Assembly: GCF_000425645.1 (NCBI RefSeq)
Contig: NZ_KE384430.1
Location: 1 to 64,000 of the forward strand
Length of the DNA stretch: 64,000 bases
Source: Gaetbulibacter saemankumensis DSM 17032
Lineage (GTDB): Bacteria > Bacteroidota > Bacteroidia > Flavobacteriales > Flavobacteriaceae
Reading direction: 5' to 3'
Under the pieces are notes generated by a model. It was given only the letters and a program-made list of their open reading frames with translations. It was not told the origin of the DNA and made no database searches. The position numbers and the translations under genes were made by a program. The first letter of the stretch is position 1. Each line of letters begins with the position of its first letter. Positions 9,650-17,827 of the stretch are shown piece after piece.

Positions 9650-9657
9650 CAAAAATA
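9650..9657 (-). promoter_or_regulatory. -7 promoter box of lipB
   Basis: TATTTTTG on the minus strand is a perfect TAnnTTTG box. It ends six bases before the lipB ATG, which implies transcription starting at or next to the start codon. Confidence 0.6.
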
Positions 9658-9672
9658 CAACATTTTTATGGT

Positions 9673-9831
9673 TTAGTTTTTCGGATTATTAAGAATTACC
9701 AATGCAGCAATAACCCCTGGCACCCAACCACATAACCAAAGCAGAAAAACAATTAATATAGAACCACAGCCCTTGTCTATTACGGCAAGTGGAGGACAAA
9801 TAATAGACAATAAAACTCTCCAGAAACTCAT
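9673..9831 (-). CDS. Pmp3/YqaE family small membrane protein
   Basis: A 52-residue protein with two hydrophobic segments and the family pattern ICPPLAVIDKGCG followed by LLWLCGWVPGVIAAL. Members of the Pmp3 (UPF0057) family are small hydrophobic membrane proteins linked to salt or osmotic stress in other organisms. The ATG at 9831 gives the family length; a longer frame starting at 9876 would begin inside the promoter box. It lies 29 bases upstream of lipB in the same direction but each has its own promoter box. Confidence 0.82.
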   Translation of the reverse strand: MSFWRVLLSIICPPLAVIDKGCGSILIVFLLWLCGWVPGVIAALVILNNPKN

Positions 9832-9873
9832 TAACGTACTTTTTAATTTTTGATTGACTACACTAATATGACG

Positions 9874-9881
9874 CAAAAATA
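9874..9881 (-). promoter_or_regulatory. -7 promoter box of the Pmp3 gene
   Basis: TATTTTTG on the minus strand matches TAnnTTTG and lies 42 bases before the chosen ATG at 9831. Confidence 0.55.
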
Positions 9882-10021
9882 TTTAATTTGTTACAATTCA
9901 GAAGACAGATAAGTTAATATTTATAAAGACTCTATTTCCATCAAGATACACCTCTTAAAATCAACGAGTGTATATCGTTTTTCCAACCCAAAAAAATGTT
10001 TTATAAGCGAGCTTTAAATAG

Positions 10022-10029
10022 TATCTTTG
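10022..10029 (+). promoter_or_regulatory. -7 promoter box of lysS
   Basis: TATCTTTG is a perfect -7 box 32 bases before the lysS ATG. A TGTTTT stretch at 9997-10002 lies at about the expected -33 distance. Confidence 0.55.
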
Positions 10030-10061
10030 TGCCTTTAAAAATTTACTCAGCAATATAGAAT

Positions 10062-11753
10062 ATGTCGCAATTATCAGAGCAAGAGCTTGTACGTAGAGAA
10101 AAATTAGAAAAATTACGCGAATTAGGTATAAACCCGTATCCGGCAGATTTATACCCAGTAAATAACACTTCAAAACAAATAAAGGAAGATTTTGAAGAAG
10201 GCAAACAGGTAGTTGTTGCAGGACGATTAATGTCTATGCGTGTTCAAGGTAAAGCCAGTTTTGCTCAGTTACAAGATGCTGAAGGAAGAATCCAGGTGTA
10301 TTTTAACCGTGATGAGATCTGCCTTGGTGATGACAAAACTAAATATAATGAGATCTTTAAAAAATTACTAGATTTTGGCGACTTTGTAGGAATTGAAGGT
10401 GAATTATTTTTAACTAAAGTTGGTGAAAAAACCATTAAGGTTAAAGATTTTACATTATTAAGTAAAGCCTTAAAACCCTTACCCGTTCCTAAAGAAAAAG
10501 ACGGTGTTGTTTATGATGCCTTTACGTCACCTGAGCAACGTTACAGACAGCGTTATGCCGATTTAGTTGTGAACCCACAGGTTAAAGATGTATTCGTAAA
10601 ACGCACCAAACTTTTCAATGCGATGCGTCAGTTTTTTAATGATGCTGGCTATTTTGAAGTAGAGACCCCTGTGTTACAACCCATTCCAGGGGGTGCTGCT
10701 GCACGACCTTTTGTTACACATCACAATGCACTAGACGTACCATTATACATGCGTATTGCCAATGAACTTTATTTAAAACGTCTTATAGTTGGTGGTTTCG
10801 ATGGTGTATATGAGTTTTCTAAGAACTTTAGAAACGAAGGTATGGATCGCACCCACAATCCTGAGTTTACGGCTATGGAAATTTATGTAGCCTATAAAGA
10901 CTACAATTGGATGATGGATTTCTGTGAGCAATTATTGGAGCATTGCGCCATTGCAGTAAACGGTACTTCTAAAGCAACCTTCGGAGAACATGAAATAGAT
11001 TTTAAAGCGCCTTATGCTCGAGTATCTATGACCGACTCTATTAAAGAGTTTACAGGTTTCGATATCACTGGTAAAACCGAGGCCGAAATCCGTGAAGCTG
11101 CGAAAGGTATGGGAATTGAAGTTGATGACACCATGGGTAAAGGAAAGCTGATAGATGAAATTTTTGGTGAAAAATGTGAGGGCAACTACATACAGCCAAC
11201 CTTTATTACCGACTATCCAAAAGAAATGAGTCCGTTGTGTAAAGAACATAGAGAAAATCCGGAATTAACCGAGCGTTTCGAACTTATGGTATGTGGTAAA
11301 GAAATTGCCAATGCCTATTCTGAGCTTAACGACCCTATTGATCAACGTGAACGCTTTGAGCATCAAATGGAATTAGCTAAAAAAGGAGATGACGAAGCTA
11401 CTGGTGTTATAGATTACGACTTTTTACGTGCTTTAGAATACGGCATGCCTCCTACTTCTGGTATGGGTATTGGAATGGACCGCTTAATTATGTTTCTAAC
11501 AAACAATCAATCCATACAGGAAGTATTGTTCTTCCCGCAAATGAGACCAGAGAAAAAACAGGTTGAATTGAGCGAGGACGAAAAAGTGGTATTTAGCCTC
11601 CTTAAAGCCAACTCTCCTATAGACCTAAACACGCTTAAAGGGCAATCTGGACTGAGCAACAAGAAATGGGATAAAACCATTAAAGGATTGACTAGCAAAA
11701 AAGTAGCGCAGGTTTTGAAAAATGACGATGGCCTTTTTGTGGAAGTTGTTTAA
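10062..11753 (+). CDS. lysS: Lysyl-tRNA synthetase, class II, with an apparently exchanged C-terminal tail
   Basis: LysS charges tRNA-Lys with lysine. The 563-residue protein has the N-terminal anticodon-binding OB domain (about 55-150), the RYRQRYADLVVNP motif before the catalytic core, motif 2 around YEFSKNFRNEGMDRTHNPEF, and motif 3 GMGIGMDRLIMFLTN near residue 470. A tail of about 65 residues follows the conserved FFPQMRPEKK; Bacteroidetes LysS commonly carry such a tail. The codons for FFPQMRPEKK contain a 30-bp block (11529-11558) that recurs exactly at 15844-15873, where it leads into a second, only about 50% identical tail. I infer that the present tail was brought by an integrating element. 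Confidence 0.95.
   Translation: MSQLSEQELVRREKLEKLRELGINPYPADLYPVNNTSKQIKEDFEEGKQVVVAGRLMSMRVQGKASFAQLQDAEGRIQVYFNRDEICLGDDKTKYNEIFKKLLDFGDFVGIEGELFLTKVGEKTIKVKDFTLLSKALKPLPVPKEKDGVVYDAFTSPEQRYRQRYADLVVNPQVKDVFVKRTKLFNAMRQFFNDAGYFEVETPVLQPIPGGAAARPFVTHHNALDVPLYMRIANELYLKRLIVGGFDGVYEFSKNFRNEGMDRTHNPEFTAMEIYVAYKDYNWMMDFCEQLLEHCAIAVNGTSKATFGEHEIDFKAPYARVSMTDSIKEFTGFDITGKTEAEIREAAKGMGIEVDDTMGKGKLIDEIFGEKCEGNYIQPTFITDYPKEMSPLCKEHRENPELTERFELMVCGKEIANAYSELNDPIDQRERFEHQMELAKKGDDEATGVIDYDFLRALEYGMPPTSGMGIGMDRLIMFLTNNQSIQEVLFFPQMRPEKKQVELSEDEKVVFSLLKANSPIDLNTLKGQSGLSNKKWDKTIKGLTSKKVAQVLKNDDGLFVEVV
11529..11558 (+). repeat. Left attachment-site copy (30-bp direct repeat) in lysS
   Basis: This block encodes FFPQMRPEKK of LysS and is identical over 30 bases to 15844-15873. 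Identity stops sharply on both sides: the base before it is g here and a in the other copy, and the following codons differ. Confidence 0.8.
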
Positions 11754-11780
11754 GAACTCCTTAATAAAATTTAAAAAAGG

Positions 11781-11805
11781 GGAATCAAATTTGATTCCTT
11801 TTTTT
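11781..11805 (+). terminator. Intrinsic terminator after lysS
   Basis: An 18-base perfect palindrome (GGAATCAAA and complement, 11781-11798) is followed by seven T residues. It ends the lysS transcript before the cargo genes. Confidence 0.8.
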
Positions 11806-12001
11806 ATTATCATTTATCCTATTAAAAATATTAAACGATACAGTTTACTATTAAGTATAATATAAACTAAGCTTTTTAATAAACAGTTAATCATCAATAT
11901 ATCAAGTTGTATCAAATAGTATTGGAAATTTTCTCTAAGTGTATTAATTTTAAGACAGATTACCTTATTTCAATTACTAGACTTAATACCGTTCACAAAG
12001 A

Positions 12002-13867
12002 ATGATTCAGGATGATAAATTAATATCCAAACTAAAATCGATAGTTCTAGATAATCTTCAAAATGAACAATTTGGAGTTGAGGAATTATCAAAATCAGCT
12101 GGGCTAAGTCGTTCTCATTTACATAGAAAATTAAAAAAACTAAAATCCCAATCCATAAGCCAGTTTATTAGAGAGATTAGGCTTAAAGAAGCACATAAAT
12201 TACTTCAGCAGAACAACTATACGATCTCTGAAATAGCTTATAAAGTTGGCTTTGGCAGTACGTCATACTTCCATAAATGCTTTCATGATTATTATGGATA
12301 TCCTGCAAGTGAAGCTAAAAAACATTTAAACCAAGAAGATAAACAGAGCATTAAGAATATAAATAAATTAAACTTTAAAGGCCAGTTTAAAGGTTATCAA
12401 ACTGTTATCCTTGCCGTTATTCTTTGTATTACTATTTACCTTTTTTTAAATAATTATTCAAAACATGAAGTGCTGTCTAAAAATGAAAAATCTATTGCTG
12501 TTTTACCCTTTAAAAATATAAGTGGCGATGAAGAAAATCAGTTTTTTGCAGACGGACTGGTCGAAGGGATTTTAAATAGGCTAGCAACCTTAAAAGAATT
12601 CAAGGTTATATCACGCACATCTTCAGAAATCTATAAGCATAACACATCTAAAACAGTCCCTACAATAGCTTCAGAACTGGATGTCTCCTACATTTTGGAA
12701 GGTAGTATTCAAGAATATGAAAACAAAGCTAGAATTACGGTTCAACTCATAGATGCTATTCATGATAATCATATTTGGATTAAAACTTTTGACAGGGATA
12801 TTGCCGATATTTTTGATATTCAAAGAGAAATAGCAATCCAAATAGCTTCAGACCTTAACGCAACCCTTTCCGAACAAGAGACTTTAGAAATTAAAAAGAA
12901 CCTAACTGAAAATTTAGAGGCATTCAAACTATATCAACTAGGTAGGTTTTACTGGGGGAAACGATTAGACAAAGACTATTTAACCGCCATTGCTTATTTT
13001 AATAAAGCTGTAAAAGAAGACCCTAATTACGCGCTTGCTTATGCTGGCCTAGGCGACACTTATTTTCTTAAAATCTGGTTATCATCAAACCGTGAAGAAA
13101 TTAAAGAAAATAGAGAAAAAGCCGAATATTTTGCACTAAAAGCCTTGGAAATAGACCCCAATTTAGTAGAGGCCCATACAGTACTGGCTACTCTTTATTT
13201 TTATATTGATTGGGATTGGGAAAAAGCTAATAAGGCATTTACAAGAGCCTTTGAAATTGGAACAAACTACTCCACTCTACATCATCGTTATTCTGAATAT
13301 CTTAGCTACATTGGTAAACATGAAAAAGCAAGATTCCATATAAACAAAGCCCTTGAGATAGATCCTTTATCTTATATAGTTAGGGAAGTAAGTGCAAAAC
13401 TCTATTTAAATAGAGGTGAGTTTTATGAGGCTTTGTCTGAAGCAAAAATTGCGGAAGACTTGAATAAGGAAAAAAGAGTTCCTTACCTTCATCAATTTTG
13501 GGCTCATTACATGCTTAAAAATGACCGATTGACAATAGAAAGCTTAAAAAAATTTAGACCGTTATTAAAAAACAATATCACCGATAAAGAGTTAGATAGC
13601 ATATATAACCTATCGGGAAGAGATGGCCTAATGAAATGGTGTATATCACAACCCCAAGTTCTTGGTTTTAAGGATAAAGTTAAAAGTTTATTCTTTTTAG
13701 GCAATTACAATGAAGCCATTGACAAACTTGAGGATGGTTTCAACAAAGGAAATCTACTTGCAGATGTCCCATATGCTTACCCCTCCCATATTTTACATTC
13801 CAATCAACGGTTTATGGCATTAATGAAAAAAATGAACTTACCTTACAGCCCGGTTTCTAACAAATAA
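12002..13867 (+). CDS. Membrane-anchored AraC-type regulator with TolB-like domain and TPRs
   Basis: Residues 1-110 form an AraC/XylS DNA-binding domain with two helix-turn-helix units (VEELSKSAGLSRSHLHRKL and ISEIAYKVGFGSTSYFHKCF). One transmembrane helix follows (about 134-150). Next is a segment starting SIAVLPFKNISGDEENQFFADGL (about 164-290) of the TolB/FlgO-like type seen in many one-component regulators. The remainder (about 305-610) holds tetratricopeptide-like repeats such as DPNYALAYAGLGDTYF. This arrangement suggests a periplasmic sensor directly coupled to DNA binding. It is cargo of the lysS-inserted element and probably controls the lipoprotein gene downstream, whose upstream region has three direct repeats. 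The signal sensed is unknown. Confidence 0.85.
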   Translation: MIQDDKLISKLKSIVLDNLQNEQFGVEELSKSAGLSRSHLHRKLKKLKSQSISQFIREIRLKEAHKLLQQNNYTISEIAYKVGFGSTSYFHKCFHDYYGYPASEAKKHLNQEDKQSIKNINKLNFKGQFKGYQTVILAVILCITIYLFLNNYSKHEVLSKNEKSIAVLPFKNISGDEENQFFADGLVEGILNRLATLKEFKVISRTSSEIYKHNTSKTVPTIASELDVSYILEGSIQEYENKARITVQLIDAIHDNHIWIKTFDRDIADIFDIQREIAIQIASDLNATLSEQETLEIKKNLTENLEAFKLYQLGRFYWGKRLDKDYLTAIAYFNKAVKEDPNYALAYAGLGDTYFLKIWLSSNREEIKENREKAEYFALKALEIDPNLVEAHTVLATLYFYIDWDWEKANKAFTRAFEIGTNYSTLHHRYSEYLSYIGKHEKARFHINKALEIDPLSYIVREVSAKLYLNRGEFYEALSEAKIAEDLNKEKRVPYLHQFWAHYMLKNDRLTIESLKKFRPLLKNNITDKELDSIYNLSGRDGLMKWCISQPQVLGFKDKVKSLFFLGNYNEAIDKLEDGFNKGNLLADVPYAYPSHILHSNQRFMALMKKMNLPYSPVSNK

Positions 13868-13911
13868 CCCTCTATTGAAACTGCTCAAACCCTAAGGAAG
13901 CTTCCTATTAA

Positions 13912-13971
13912 CAACATAGCTTAATTAAGCAACATAGTTTTCAAAAAAATTAATGTTTTTGCAACATAGTT
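13912..13971 (+). promoter_or_regulatory. Three direct repeats CAACATAG[CT]T, candidate operator
   Basis: CAACATAGCT (13912-13921) and CAACATAGTT (13930-13939 and 13962-13971) are in the same orientation, spaced 18 and 32 bases start to start, in the gap before the lipoprotein gene. Direct repeats are typical of AraC-family sites, and an AraC-type gene lies immediately upstream. A palindrome GGAAGCTTCC lies at 13897-13906. Confidence 0.45.
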
Positions 13972-14046
13972 ACTTAATGTCATGTACATTATTTAACCAT
14001 CTTTATACATATAAAATGTATTGTATAACCTTTAAAACATATATTC

Positions 14047-14676
14047 ATGAAAACTATTAAACTATTGAGTGTAGCCCTATTAAGTCTTTTTCTTTTCACT
14101 GGCTGTGAGGACATAACCGATGAAATCAATACAGAACAAAGCTTACTTGAAAAAGACTATCTGCATTCAAAATCAAGCGTTGAAAAAAGTTTACCTTTTA
14201 AAGCTACCTTTACCGTGTGGCGTGCAGAGGCTCCAGGTTCCCAGCCATGTGACGCTGGTTCTAGTGAAACCATGGTGATGAAGGGAAATGGAGAATCGAT
14301 CCATCTGGGCCAGCTTCAAGAAATTTTTATGAGATTTTGTTCTGCTCCTACTCCTGAAGTTATTTTTCCTGTGAACTATTGGTTTATAGAAACGGGTAAA
14401 TTTGTAGCAGCTAACGGAGACGAATTACATTTTGTAATTGAATCAGGTCAGATATGGCCTTATAATGGAGATAATCCTGATTATCAATTACATTTTAATG
14501 ACGATTTGATATTTACAGGAGGCACTGGTCGTTTTAAAGGCGCATCCGGTAGTGCTAAAACCAATGCCTATGTTCATGCAGGAACTACTGATAATGAAGG
14601 GGATGACCCTTTTTATACAGATTTTTTTATTAATATAGGAAGATTAATTATTATACCTGGTAGTGCATCGGAATAG
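14047..14676 (+). CDS. Small lipoprotein of unknown function (element cargo)
   Basis: A 209-residue protein whose signal peptide ends LFTG-C (Cys20), so it should be lipidated and exported. After a polar linker, residues about 50-205 look like a compact beta-barrel. The block IFTGGTGRFKGASGSAK resembles the GGTGRF turn of allene-oxide-cyclase/dirigent-like barrels, but this is only a visual likeness. It lies between the AraC-TPR regulator and a strong terminator and has three direct repeats upstream, so it is the likely target of that regulator. Confidence 0.7.
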   Translation: MKTIKLLSVALLSLFLFTGCEDITDEINTEQSLLEKDYLHSKSSVEKSLPFKATFTVWRAEAPGSQPCDAGSSETMVMKGNGESIHLGQLQEIFMRFCSAPTPEVIFPVNYWFIETGKFVAANGDELHFVIESGQIWPYNGDNPDYQLHFNDDLIFTGGTGRFKGASGSAKTNAYVHAGTTDNEGDDPFYTDFFINIGRLIIIPGSASE

Positions 14677-14705
14677 TAATTTTTAAGAAAGGAAAATCTA
14701 ATTCA

Positions 14706-14741
14706 AAAAAAGGAGGGAATCTTAAGATTCCCTCCTTTTTT
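14706..14741. terminator. Strong bidirectional terminator
   Basis: A perfect palindromic stem centred on CTTAAG (14721-14726), with GGAGGGAAT and its complement as arms and flanking A and T runs, follows the lipoprotein stop by 30 bases. Confidence 0.85.
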
Positions 14742-14938
14742 ACTTAAACGTTTTTCTATATTTCTAAATGACTTCTGTAAATAATAAAGGTACTGCCCAA
14801 CATGCCTAATCTATCCAAATCTTCATGAATGTTTAATACTTTTAAATTTATATTGAAGCTAAAAGACGAATGGTTTTATGGCTATCTCATTCAACATTTG
14901 ATGAAATGATAGCTACGGGAAGTAAATAGAGATTTGAA

Positions 14939-15133
14939 ATGGCATTGGGGTTACACGGTGGTTATCCTTTTGAAAAGCCAGAATGGATGAATAATAGAGC
15001 ATTCAATGATTTTATTACAGAATCCGAATTCGACACATCAGAATATCAAAATATCAGAAAATTATCAATCAACTTTTTGAAAAAGCCGAAGAAAAAAACT
15101 AAGCACAACAAAGGCTCCTATGAAAAGCACTAG
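14939..15133 (+). CDS. Short open frame of unknown function inside the element
   Basis: This frame gives 64 residues beginning MALGLHGGYPFEKPEW and ending in a Lys-rich tail (KKPKKKTKHNKGSYEKH). I do not recognise it. It has no clear promoter. A short frame just upstream (about 14862-14931) is closed by a stop, so both could be the decayed remains of one older gene. The 197 bases before it hold no other signal I can see. Confidence 0.25.
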   Translation: MALGLHGGYPFEKPEWMNNRAFNDFITESEFDTSEYQNIRKLSINFLKKPKKKTKHNKGSYEKH

Positions 15134-15221
15134 TAAACTCAAGTAAATCAATCCAAGTTTATAATCACAATATTGTCAAGAATTAACATTTCCAATTATA
15201 TTTATCTGTAAGATAATATAT

Positions 15222-15767
15222 ACAAAAGTAAACCTTCGTAAAAAGTATTCAAAGCACTCTGGGACATCCAAAAAGAACAGTCCATATAAGTTTCAGTTAG
15301 ATTTTTATCACAACGGTAAAAGAATGAGAGAGGTTATCTCTGATGTTGAATTCTTACCAACAGATACTAAAGAACAACGAGAACAAAAGAAAAGAATTGT
15401 AGATAAAATAAAGGCCGACTTAGAAATTGAGTTGGCAAATAAATCTACTGGATTATTATCAAGAGAGCTAAAAATGGCAAGTTTCATTAATTTCTTCAAA
15501 GAACAGGCAAAAAAGAAAAGTCCAAATACTAAAGTTGCTTGGGATAACACTTTAAATTACATTATAGAGTTGCACGGTAATAAGTTAAAATTTGTAGATA
15601 TAACTGAAAATTGGTTAGAATAATTTAGCGAATACCTCTTGTCTAGTAATCTTTCACAAAATTCTATTAGAACCTATCTGCAAAAGGTTAACACGGCTCT
15701 AAACCAAGCCGTAAAACAAAAAAATAAAATATGTTTACAGATAATAGGATATAAACGGAAGTTTTAG
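15222..15767 (+). pseudogene. Decayed tyrosine recombinase (phage/ICE-type integrase)
   Basis: Reading from 15222 gives VNLRKKYSKH, then YKFQLDFYHNGKR and a charged linker, the arm-binding domain of Bacteroidetes integrases. Next is the SAM-like core-binding domain (SPNTKVAWDNTLNYI and, after a stop, NSIRTYLQKVNTALNQAVK). Three lesions are visible. No start codon exists at the expected place (ACA at 15222, where ATG is expected). A TAA interrupts the frame at 15621-15623. The catalytic domain with its Arg-His-Arg-Tyr residues is missing, the frame ending at TAG 15765-15767. It lies 76 bases from the right repeat, where an integrase of such an element belongs. Direct hexamers GTCACG occur at 15767-15772 and 15778-15783. 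Confidence 0.8.
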
Positions 15768-15792
15768 TCACGAATTTGTCACGCCAAACAAC

Positions 15793-16071
15793 ATGATAAC
15801 TGAAAACACTAACATTTACAGCGATTCTAGAGGATACGTTTCATTCTTCCCGCAAATGAGACCAGAGAAAAAAGCTATTGCATTAAGTGATAACGAGAAA
15901 GCTATTTTCGAAGTTTTAAAAGCTAAAAAAAGCCTTCCCTTAACTATTCTTAAAAGAGAAAGTGGATTAAGCAACAAGGCTTGGGATAAAGGTATTAAAG
16001 CTTTAACTAAGCACAAATTAGCTAACGTTATTAAAACCGATAGCGACTTAATTGTTGAACTTATTTCTTAA
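15793..16071 (+). pseudogene. Displaced lysS 3' end (orphan LysS C-terminal tail)
   Basis: From 15844 the frame encodes FFPQMRPEKK followed by a tail similar to the LysS C-terminus (shared GLSNKAWDKGIKALT versus GLSNKKWDKTIKGLT) at about 50% identity. No catalytic part precedes it; the first 17 residues from the ATG at 15793 are unrelated to LysS. I infer that this is the original host lysS 3' end, cut off when the element integrated. It keeps a clean reading frame and its own terminator, so a 92-residue peptide could still be made. Confidence 0.75.
15844..15873 (+). repeat. Right attachment-site copy (30-bp direct repeat)
   Basis: Identical over 30 bases to 11529-11558 in lysS and in the same reading frame for FFPQMRPEKK. 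It lies 76 bases after the integrase remnant. Confidence 0.8.
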
Positions 16072-16100
16072 AAAAGCATCTAACGCATAATACATTTTTA

Positions 16101-16133
16101 AAAAAGGATTTACTTTATAGTAGATCCTTTTTT
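16101..16133. terminator. Terminator after the displaced lysS tail
   Basis: AAAAAGGAT..TACT (16101-16114) pairs with AGTA.ATCCTTTTT (16119 onward) around a TTAT loop, with a T-run after it. Its position mirrors the terminator after intact lysS. The 211 bases up to dtd hold no gene I can support. Confidence 0.75.
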
Positions 16134-16344
16134 ATTTTCATATTATAGAGGATTTCAATGGATTTTTAGTTAGGAATCTATCTCTTAATAAAGTATTTCT
16201 AATTAACAATCTTAAAATTAATAGAGTCAGAGAACTTGACAAATACAGTTCAGTAGGAATTCCCTATCAATATTATTATCTTAAAAACATATGCTAATAA
16301 AGTGAACTTACCACTTTTTAAGGATGTTAACCTATATAAAAATA

Positions 16345-16797
16345 TTATTCTTTGTTTTTAGAATCAATAAGTATTGTTACCGGACCGTCATTAATTAATT
16401 CGACTTTCATATCGGCACCAAATGCACCTGTTTGAACTTTTTTATTTAAATCAAGCTCAAACTTATTAACAAAGGCCTCGTATAAAGGAATAGCTACGTC
16501 TGGTTTTGCAGCCTTAAAATAACTTGGGCGATTTCCCTTTTTTGTAGCAGCATGTAAAGTAAATTGGCTTACTACAATGGCATCACCACCGACATCTATT
16601 AATGACTTATTCATAACCCCCTCATCATCACAAAAAATGCGAAGATTAGTTATTTTTTTAGAAAGCCACTCAATATCTGTTTGCGAATCTTCGGCAACTA
16701 TACCTAATAAAATTAATAATCCATTTCCTATGGAAGCCACTTTCTTTTCTTCAATAGTAACGCTAGCTTTTGACACACGTTGAATCACCACTCTCAT
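16345..16797 (-). CDS. dtd: D-aminoacyl-tRNA deacylase
   Basis: DTD hydrolyses D-aminoacyl-tRNAs (and Gly-tRNA-Ala), protecting translation. The 150-residue protein has the N-terminal MRVVIQRVSKASV, the catalytic SQFTL motif near residue 78 and the C-terminal DGPVTI form of the cross-subunit NxGPVT loop, where the first residue is N and the second D, as expected. Its start overlaps the last four bases of rsgA, so the two are translationally linked. Confidence 0.93.
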   Translation of the reverse strand: MRVVIQRVSKASVTIEEKKVASIGNGLLILLGIVAEDSQTDIEWLSKKITNLRIFCDDEGVMNKSLIDVGGDAIVVSQFTLHAATKKGNRPSYFKAAKPDVAIPLYEAFVNKFELDLNKKVQTGAFGADMKVELINDGPVTILIDSKNKE

Positions 16798-17744
16798 TCC
16801 TTATCCCAATTATCGGTTCGGTAATTTTCGTCATCACCTTCTACTATCTGAATATAACTACGGTATCTGGAATAGGCTATTTCATCATTTTCCAAGGCTT
16901 CTTTAACCGCACATTTAGGTTCTTGAATATGCAGGCAGTTGTTAAACTTACAATCCTGCTTACGTTCAAAAATTTCCGGGAAATAATCGCCAACTTCTTC
17001 TTTGTCCATATCAACCACTCCAAAGCCTTTTATACCTGGTGTATCAATAATTTTACCCCCAAAACTTAAATCGTACATTTCAGCAAATGTCGTAGTATGC
17101 TGCCCCTGCATATGTAATGTGGATATTTCTTTTGTCTTTAAATTCAAATCTGGTTCAATAGCATTTACCAAAGTTGACTTACCTACACCAGAATGTCCTG
17201 AAAACATACTTACTTTATCACTCATTAGAGCCTTTACCTTATCAACATTCTTTTCTGTTTTCGCAGATACTCCAATACATTCGTAACCTATTTTTCGATA
17301 TACATGAGCTAAATATTTAACCTCTAAAAGAGTTTCTTCATCATACGTATCGATTTTATTAAACAGTAATACAGTTTTAATTGAATACGCATTGGCAGTA
17401 ACTAAAAACCGATCGATGAAACTTGTTAGTGTAGGAGGGTTATTAATGGTAATCATTAAAAACACCTGATCGATATTCGAAGCTATTATATGAGTTTGTT
17501 TCGATAAGTTCACCGATTTACGCACAATATAATTGGTACGATCGTGAATATGATTAATAATTCCTGTAACCTCATTATTACTTGTTTCAAGTTCAAAATC
17601 CACATAATCGCCCACCGCAATGGGGTTCGTGCTTTTTATACCACGAATACGAAACTTACCTTTTATCCGACATTCATAAGTATCACCCAATTCGGTTTTA
17701 ACGGTATACCAGCTTCCTGTAGATTTATAAACGAGTCCTGTCAT
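16794..17744 (-). CDS. rsgA: Ribosome small-subunit-dependent GTPase A
   Basis: RsgA is a circularly permuted GTPase that assists late 30S subunit maturation. The 316-residue protein shows an N-terminal OB fold, the permuted order NKID (G4) before the P-loop FSGHSGVGKSTLVN (G1, about residue 183), then DTPGIKGFG (G3), and a C-terminal zinc knuckle with CKFNNCLHIQEPKC. The -7 box TACTTTTG ends eight bases before the ATG, so the transcript probably has almost no leader. dtd follows with a four-base overlap. Confidence 0.94.
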   Translation of the reverse strand: MTGLVYKSTGSWYTVKTELGDTYECRIKGKFRIRGIKSTNPIAVGDYVDFELETSNNEVTGIINHIHDRTNYIVRKSVNLSKQTHIIASNIDQVFLMITINNPPTLTSFIDRFLVTANAYSIKTVLLFNKIDTYDEETLLEVKYLAHVYRKIGYECIGVSAKTEKNVDKVKALMSDKVSMFSGHSGVGKSTLVNAIEPDLNLKTKEISTLHMQGQHTTTFAEMYDLSFGGKIIDTPGIKGFGVVDMDKEEVGDYFPEIFERKQDCKFNNCLHIQEPKCAVKEALENDEIAYSRYRSYIQIVEGDDENYRTDNWDKE

Positions 17745-17752
17745 ATCGACTT

Positions 17753-17760
17753 CAAAAGTA
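17753..17760 (-). promoter_or_regulatory. -7 promoter box of rsgA
   Basis: TACTTTTG on the minus strand is a perfect TAnnTTTG box, eight bases upstream of the rsgA ATG. Confidence 0.6.
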
Positions 17761-17827
17761 AAGCAAAAAAATAATTTACAAACATTTAATTCTTTATATT
17801 AGTAAATCAATCAACAATCAACAGCCT

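Larger units (their letters stand above)
11529..15873 (+). mobile_element. Remnant integrative element inserted in the 3' part of lysS
   Basis: Two identical 30-bp blocks, one inside lysS (11529-11558) and one at 15844-15873, bound about 4.3 kb that holds a membrane AraC-type regulator, a lipoprotein, a short unknown frame and a decayed tyrosine integrase at the right end. Each repeat is followed by an open tail similar to the LysS C-terminus and then a strong terminator. This is the arrangement left by a tyrosine-recombinase element that integrates inside a gene and restores its 3' end. The repeats would be attL and attR. The integrase is inactive, so the element should now be fixed. No transfer or replication genes are seen. 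Confidence 0.75.

Noticed and set aside
10932-11249. Long antisense frame inside lysS (105 residues) and many similar ones in other genes
   Set aside because: They are shadows of well-conserved genes on the opposite strand with no promoter or homology of their own.
16140-16282. Frame without a start codon between the displaced lysS tail and dtd (contains NGFLVRNLSLNKVFLINN)
   Set aside because: No start codon, no recognisable family and no conserved context; it could be a remnant but cannot be supported.
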